DNA of 10,937 nucleotides from Haplosporangium gracile. Lineage: Eukaryota; Mortierellomycota; Mortierellomycetes; Mortierellales; Mortierellaceae. This document shows positions 9,201 through 10,937 of the stretch, one piece after another; the stretch's first letter is position 1; each line of letters opens with the position of its first letter. Both the position numbers and the translations under genes were made by a program. The stretch covers positions 2,722-13,658 of the forward strand of contig JAAAUF010001035.1 of the NCBI GenBank assembly GCA_015499985.1, read 5' to 3'. The notes beneath the pieces were generated by a model, which had not been told where the DNA came from, did no database searches, and was given only the letters and a program-made list of their open reading frames with translations.

Positions 9201-10051
9201 ACGTTGAAGAAGAAGATGGTATCCTTGCCATGGCAACTGAAGGCAAGGTTGCTGTGTGATATTCTGACGACGTTTTTGTGTTAGTTTTACTCCGTGTCTT
9301 TTGCCGCCGCCGACCCTTTTTGCTTGATAGTGCTGCTGTTGAGGCTGACTCCACGGATATCGATGAGGCCATAGTGGACTGGATAGGAGGGATTGTTGGC
9401 GAAGGAGCTGTGGATACTCCTGAGGTTCGATCAGCGCGACGCCGCCGCCTCGACCTAGGCTTTGTATCGGGACTATGGGATGATAAGCTACTCATCGGTG
9501 GAGGAAAGTCTGCAACAGGAGTGCTGTGGTTGAATGCTAGCCTGTTGACATGAAGTTGCCAGGTTGAAATAAGGAGTGCAGTTGTTAATGTCAAATCAGA
9601 CTCTTATGTACGAAGAAGGCCAACGTATTGAGAGGATGGGAGCTATGTTGTAGAGAGAAGAAGGGAGCTATTGCCAGTGCTGATGATGATAATGGGCCGG
9701 ATAGCAGAAATATCCAACTGGAATCGAGTCCATCTAGTGTTCTCAGCGACAGGAACCAGGATCATAAGCTCTTTTCTATATTCTTGATTCGAATCCGTTT
9801 TTCCTCCCGCCTATCTGTCCTTTTGTGTCTTTCATGATCCTCTTTTGTTCTTTGTAGGTCATAAAAAAATCATTGTCCGCTTTGCTGGAGCGAATAGCTT
9901 ACATATCGTAGTGGTGATGATGCTGATGCTGATGCTGATGCTGATGATGACCTGTTGAGGCAGAAATGACGGTGGTAGTGGTGTTGCTCCTGCGGGGTTT
10001 AGGGTTGTCTCGGCCGGGTCGGGGTGGGTGTCCATGGTCACTGCTGGACAT
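3243..10051 (-). CDS. Giant FH1-FH2 formin (actin nucleator), four coding exons
   Basis: Formins nucleate and elongate unbranched actin filaments; FH1 recruits profilin-actin and dimeric FH2 caps the barbed end. My model joins (minus strand) 10051-9903, 9541-6285, 6143-6071 and 5898-3243, 6135 nt, 2044 residues. Residues 1-820 are Ser/Pro-rich and disordered, with basic clusters near 78-88, 122-141 and 335-352. FH1 polyproline tracts fill about 822-952. FH2 begins near W1006 (RWDALSHGD...TVF), continues DFQKFEEMF (1130-1138), [15 protein letters not shown] (about 1170), GNMLN (1557-1561), [12 protein letters not shown] (from 1740), IYFGE (near 1914), and ends near 1990. It is about 1000 residues against roughly 400 normally, because of inserted low-complexity blocks. 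No GBD/FH3 or clear DAD is visible. The subfamily is not assigned. Exons 2-4 are firm; exon 1 is less sure, and the ATG at 9495 is the alternative start. Confidence 0.92.
3541..3590 (-). repeat. PolyQ/polyT codon repeats in the formin C-terminal part
   Basis: CAA/CAG and ACT/ACA runs encode T5 Q5 L Q5. They lie between YFGE and the last FH2 helix block ([13 protein letters not shown]). Mixed codons make this repeat less slippage-prone than a pure one. Confidence 0.85.
4311..4560 (-). repeat. Tandem polyproline repeat inside FH2 (GIP-polyP-MSGS units)
   Basis: Six degenerate units of about 10-14 residues follow the pattern [14 protein letters not shown]. Pro tract length varies from about 5 to 11, and serine or phenylalanine replaces some positions. 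Pro codons are mixed (CCA, CCT, CCC, CCG), which suggests the protein sequence is maintained rather than only DNA slippage. It resembles an FH1 profilin-binding region, but it lies between the GNMLN and [10 protein letters not shown] blocks of FH2. Confidence 0.9.
5899..6070 (-). other. Intron 3 of the formin gene
   Basis: The donor GTAAGC follows GCA AAA AT and the acceptor TTCTAG precedes G GTA AAG. The join gives [17 protein letters not shown], a continuous FH2 block. It is 172 nt, with a pyrimidine-rich 3' end. Confidence 0.93.
6144..6284 (-). other. Intron 2 of the formin gene
   Basis: The donor GTACTG is off-consensus; the acceptor is AATAG, and TACTAAT lies about 40 nt upstream of it. 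Splicing joins DFQKFE to EMFCIDP, an FH2 block. The length of 141 nt is a multiple of three and the frame through it has no stop. Confidence 0.85.
6835..7227 (-). other. FH1 region: polyproline tracts upstream of FH2
   Basis: Five proline tracts of about 5-8 residues (for example [10 protein letters not shown] and [12 protein letters not shown]) are spread over residues 822-952, separated by Ala/Thr/Ser spacers. This is the expected position and composition of FH1, which binds profilin-actin and SH3/WW partners. A looser Pro-rich stretch continues N-terminally. Confidence 0.9.
8905..8961 (-). repeat. Short SRYxTPxSSR peptide repeat in the formin N-terminus
   Basis: Two adjacent copies read [18 protein letters not shown] (about residues 246-263). 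Each holds a Thr-Pro pair, a possible site for proline-directed kinases. It sits in disordered sequence with other SP and TP pairs. Confidence 0.6.
9542..9902 (-). other. Candidate intron 1 of the formin gene
   Basis: The donor GTAAGC follows TAC GAT AT. The acceptor CAACAG, with ATTAAC about 40 nt before it, restores ATG and enters the long exon 2 frame in phase. At 361 nt it is longer than the others, so this join is moderate evidence. Confidence 0.6.
9903..10051 (-). other. Candidate first coding exon of the formin
   Basis: The ATG at 10051 is the first in frame after a TGA 27 nt upstream. It opens [15 protein letters not shown], then an Arg/Lys and Thr patch, then a His/Gln repeat, and ends on a strong GTAAGC donor whose phase fits the acceptor at 9542. 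The context at -3 is not favourable (C). If wrong, translation may start at 9495 ([10 protein letters not shown]). Confidence 0.6.
9917..9952 (-). repeat. CAGCAT hexanucleotide repeat encoding Gln-His
   Basis: Tandem CAGCAT units with flanking CAT/CAC codons encode [16 protein letters not shown] in the candidate first exon. The purity of the unit suggests recent slippage and a variable length. Confidence 0.85.
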
Positions 10052-10200
10052 CAGCAGGCCGAAGAATGTCCTCTGTCAAGGAGGAATGAGACCAATGTGG
10101 AGCCGAGAGGTTTTTAAGAGGAGGAAATGAAGAGGCGGGGATAATGCGAAAGAGAGAGGTAAAAGTGAGAGGAAGGACAGAGGAGGAGGACCAATCTCAA
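10052..10200 (-). promoter_or_regulatory. Proximal upstream region of the formin gene
   Basis: On the coding strand the stretch is C/T-rich, with ATTGG (inverted CCAAT) at 10092-10096 and 10191-10195 and a TATA-like TTAAAAA at 10111-10117, about 60 nt before the candidate ATG. These short motifs suit a fungal promoter but are not proof of one. Confidence 0.35.
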
Positions 10201-10901
10201 ATTGTCAATGGTGAGTCGATTCCAGGAGGCGGTGTGTGTATCAGAGGACGGCGACGACGACGACAATCTTGGGTCAGACTACTGTCGATAATGAACAGAG
10301 AAAGAGAGCGAGAGAGAGAGAGAGAGAAAAGGGAGAAGGATAGGGAAGGGTTATCGATGAGGAGTGAAGGGGAGACTGAAAAATGAATGAATGTTGGCCC
10401 GTGTTAGTACTACTAATGTTATCAATGATCAGCATCGACGATGACAATGATGACTGTTGTCCACGGTGTGAACGGTGTGTAGAGATGGTTGTCGCTGTCG
10501 TTCTCGTGGCTATTACTGTTGTTGCTGTGCTTGTCGTTATTGGTGTCGGTATGGCAGTGCGCGTTGCTTTTTTTGCTTGGTCTTTTTTGTTGATCAGATA
10601 GCGTGTTGTTGGTGCCTCTTTAGGTGACGCCCCTTTTGAAACGGTCGAGACATGGATATGGTTGCACAAGGAATTGGGAATACTTTTTCTTGGAGGAAAT
10701 AAAATAAAAAAATAGGCCGACTTTGAATGTGTGCATGTGTGGATGAGGAATGGAATGGGTGCAGAGAGAGTGAAGGTGATCCTTACATGGGACGATGAAT
10801 GGGACAGGGTAAGAGAGTGAAGGGTGTTGATGGCGGTGGCGGGGGTTGCTGGTTATTGCTGTTGTTGAGCGGACCTGCAGAAGGACGGGCGGGAGTGAGA
10901 G

Positions 10902-10904
<3 letters not shown>
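10201..10904. other. Upstream noncoding region without a supported gene
   Basis: Both strands give only Ser/Thr, Arg/Glu or Val/Leu low-complexity frames without family motifs or convincing splice sites. It probably holds distal promoter or 5' untranslated sequence of the formin gene. Confidence 0.6.
10297..10327. repeat. Interrupted GA/CT microsatellite
   Basis: A run of GA dinucleotides with AAAGAG and GCGA interruptions, about 250 nt upstream of the candidate formin start. Confidence 0.9.

Positions 10905-10937
<33 letters not shown>
10905..10937. repeat. GA/CT microsatellite at the window edge
   Basis: 33 nt of uninterrupted GA run to the last base of the window, so the true length is unknown. 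Confidence 0.95.

Noticed and set aside
9592..9594. Formin exon 2 starting at the left end of its open frame near 9594.
   Set aside because: The codon there is TTG, not ATG. A phase-matched acceptor at 9542 or the ATG at 9495 is more credible.
10274..10669. 131-codon minus-strand frame upstream of the formin.
   Set aside because: It starts at TTG, is Ser/Thr low-complexity, includes the CT microsatellite, and has no motif or matching splice site.
1..10937. Prokaryotic systems: CRISPR arrays, phage defence, toxin-antitoxin, integrases or insertion sequences.
   Set aside because: The genes are spliced eukaryotic ones. The repeats are codon microsatellites, with no spacer pattern, terminal inverted repeats or transposase motifs.

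Overview
The window looks like nuclear DNA of a fungus. It carries two long spliced genes whose short GT-AG introns have GTAAG-type donors and TTAAC/CTAAT/TACTAAT-like branch sites, plus many short tandem repeats. An animal-like class IIa histone deacetylase beside a large formin, and the heavy trinucleotide and hexanucleotide repeats, suggest an early-diverging (zygomycete-type, perhaps Mortierella-like) fungus. That placement is inference from style, not from a search.

Layout. Positions 3-2935 (+) hold a histone deacetylase gene with five exons in the window; its 5' end lies outside. Positions 2936-3242 are an A/T-rich convergent intergenic strip with polyadenylation-like signals on both strands. 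Positions 3243-10051 (-) hold a giant formin gene with four coding exons (about 2044 residues in my model). It has a long disordered N-terminus, a polyproline FH1 region and a C-terminal FH2 actin-nucleating domain. Positions 10052-10937 are the formin upstream region: pyrimidine-rich on the coding strand, with two GA/CT microsatellites and no gene I can support.

The two genes are convergent and have unrelated jobs: chromatin deacetylation and actin filament assembly. I see no operon-like or defence-type system and no RNA gene, transposon or CRISPR array. The striking theme is that both proteins carry large low-complexity insertions inside conserved folded domains. The deacetylase has about 340 extra residues, including an AT-hook, between ligands of its structural zinc site. 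The formin FH2 domain is stretched to about 1000 residues by at least four insertions. One of these is itself an FH1-like polyproline tandem repeat, flanked by splice-like sites that would remove it in frame.
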